The notes under the pieces were generated by a model. That model was given only the letters and a program-made list of their open reading frames with translations, ran no database searches and was not told where the DNA came from. From positions 1 through 5,372 of the forward strand of contig DHJP01000018.1 of assembly GCA_002404395.1 (NCBI GenBank): DNA of 5,372 nt. Direction: 5' to 3'. Of the stretch, positions 5,360 to 5,372 are shown one piece after another. The position numbers and the translations under genes are program-made. Every line of letters begins with the position of its first letter. Within the stretch, counting starts at the first letter, position 1. Source of the DNA: Clostridiales bacterium UBA4717. GTDB lineage: Bacteria; Bacillota; Clostridia; Oscillospirales; CAG-272.

Positions 5360-5372
5360 ATGGAACTTAAAG
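5360..5372 (+). CDS. Start of an unidentified gene leaving the window
   Basis: An ATG at 5360-5362 is preceded by GGAG (5350-5353) at 6 nt spacing and lies downstream of a consensus promoter. Only four codons (M-E-L-K) are visible, so the product cannot be named. The same frame is open upstream to 5228 except for a TGA at 5330-5332, so the true start or integrity of the gene is uncertain. Confidence 0.4.

Overview
The window looks like chromosomal DNA of a low-to-mid GC, endospore-forming Clostridia-type bacterium (Firmicutes). The main reasons are a spmA-spmB spore maturation pair, an AbrB/SpoVT-type regulator with perfect and near-perfect Spo0A-box sequences in front of it, a DUF951 zinc-ribbon protein, a YfhO-type membrane protein, and strong AGGAGG-like ribosome binding sites. 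Species cannot be named from this sequence alone.

Layout from left to right: (1) 1-200, minus strand: an AbrB-family transition regulator cut by the window edge. (2) 201-399: a divergent control region with a very good minus-strand sigma-A promoter, a TATAAT element facing spmA, and several Spo0A-box-like TGTCG motifs. (3) 400-1526, plus strand: spmA and spmB, overlapping by ATGA. (4) 1452-4374, minus strand: a two-gene unit, DUF951 followed by a 907-codon YfhO-family polytopic membrane protein, driven by an extended -10 promoter at 4408-4436. The 3' end of yfhO runs 75 bp into the 3' end of spmB on the opposite strand. (5) 4437-5069: a decayed stretch. It holds the C-terminal remnant of an AraC-type regulator (minus strand, frameshifted) back to back with the C-terminal quarter of a MATE transporter (plus strand), as if the middle of a divergent regulator/transporter pair had been deleted. 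(6) 5070-5372: a long terminator-like hairpin, a palindrome overlapping a consensus sigma-A promoter, a leader of about 170 nt with several nested stems, and the first codons of a gene leaving the window.

Functional picture: the left part belongs to sporulation. The AbrB-like regulator and spmAB share a control region that Spo0A could bind, which would tie the transition-state regulator and spore-core dehydration genes to the same master regulator. DUF951-yfhO is an independent unit, probably concerned with the cell envelope. The right part is a deletion scar followed by a new, apparently regulated transcription unit whose product is not visible. No tRNA, rRNA, CRISPR array or intact mobile element was seen.
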